A stretch of 7,422 nt of DNA from Veillonella parvula (GTDB taxonomy: Bacteria > Bacillota > Negativicutes > Veillonellales > Veillonellaceae). Shown one piece after another: positions 7,215 through 7,422 of the stretch (position 1 is its first letter; every line of letters starts with the position of its first letter). A program made the translations under genes and the position numbers. Location: positions 1-7,422 of the forward strand of contig CAMUQE010000093.1 of NCBI GenBank assembly GCA_947096075.1. Reading direction: 5' to 3'. The notes under the pieces are model-generated. The model saw only the letters and a program-made list of their open reading frames with translations, had not been told where the DNA came from and did no database searches.

Positions 7215-7264
7215 AGCCCCTTGTATTGTTGAAAGCTTATGCTGACAACTGCAAGGGGCTTTTA
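7215..7264 (+). terminator. Intrinsic terminator of the narGHJI operon
   Basis: AGCCCCTTG (7215-7223) pairs perfectly with CAAGGGGCT (7252-7260), followed by TTTT (7261-7264). GTTG (7228-7231) and CAAC (7246-7249) can extend the stem beyond a small internal loop, and AGC/GCT may close an apical hairpin. The GC-rich 9-bp stem and U-tail, 53 bases after the narI stop, mark the end of the operon. No A-tract precedes it, so it looks one-directional. Confidence 0.88.
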
Positions 7265-7422
7265 TAATTTAGAATTATTCTTATATTAAATGCTAGATAT
7301 CTGATATGAGTAATCTATAAAATTCGATTTAAATGATAAAATATATTAAGTAAATTAGATAGTATAGGTATCATTATTACATATGTCTATTTCTAGTGAA
7401 ACCTAAAACTAGTATTATTATC

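Noticed and set aside
7265..7422. Inverted repeats such as ATAATT-TAG-AATTAT (7265-7279) and CTAGT/ACTAG near the right edge, and tiny ATG frames
   Set aside because: They are short AT-rich repeats expected by chance; the frames have only a few codons and no ribosome-binding site.

Overview
The window holds one complete respiratory module: a Crp/Fnr-family regulator followed on the same strand by narG, narH, narJ and narI, which encode a membrane-bound, menaquinol-type nitrate reductase and its assembly chaperone. All five genes look intact. The DNA is AT-rich, the Shine-Dalgarno sites are strong (AAGGAGG type), and every protein resembles the Firmicutes versions (Bacillus, Staphylococcus) more than the enterobacterial ones. 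This points to a low-GC member of the Bacillota. A nitrate-reducing Negativicute such as Veillonella would fit the composition and gene set, but that genus call is inference from memory, not proven here.

Layout. Bases 1-117 are an AT-rich upstream region with inverted repeats. Bases 118-804 encode the regulator, which most resembles Bacillus subtilis Fnr but lacks the C-terminal cysteines that hold the iron-sulfur cluster in that protein. Bases 805-875 contain a hairpin with a U-tract that looks like an intrinsic terminator, placed directly before the narG ribosome-binding site. Bases 876-7161 are narGHJI, packed so that each gene overlaps the next by 11, 8 and 4 bases; narH starts with TTG. 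A strong intrinsic terminator closes the operon at 7215-7264. Bases 7265-7422 are AT-rich, and I see no gene in them.

How it works together. NarI (diheme cytochrome b) takes electrons from quinol in the membrane. NarH passes them through four iron-sulfur clusters. NarG reduces nitrate to nitrite at a molybdenum bis-MGD centre facing the cytoplasm. NarJ helps insert the cofactor and attach NarGH to NarI, and is not part of the final enzyme. The regulator probably controls the operon; B. subtilis also has fnr near narGHJI. No nitrate transporter (narK), NarX/NarL-type two-component system or molybdenum cofactor gene lies in the window.

I see no wholly new system. The two points most worth following are the regulator's missing cluster ligands and the terminator-like hairpin through which narG transcription seems to have to pass.
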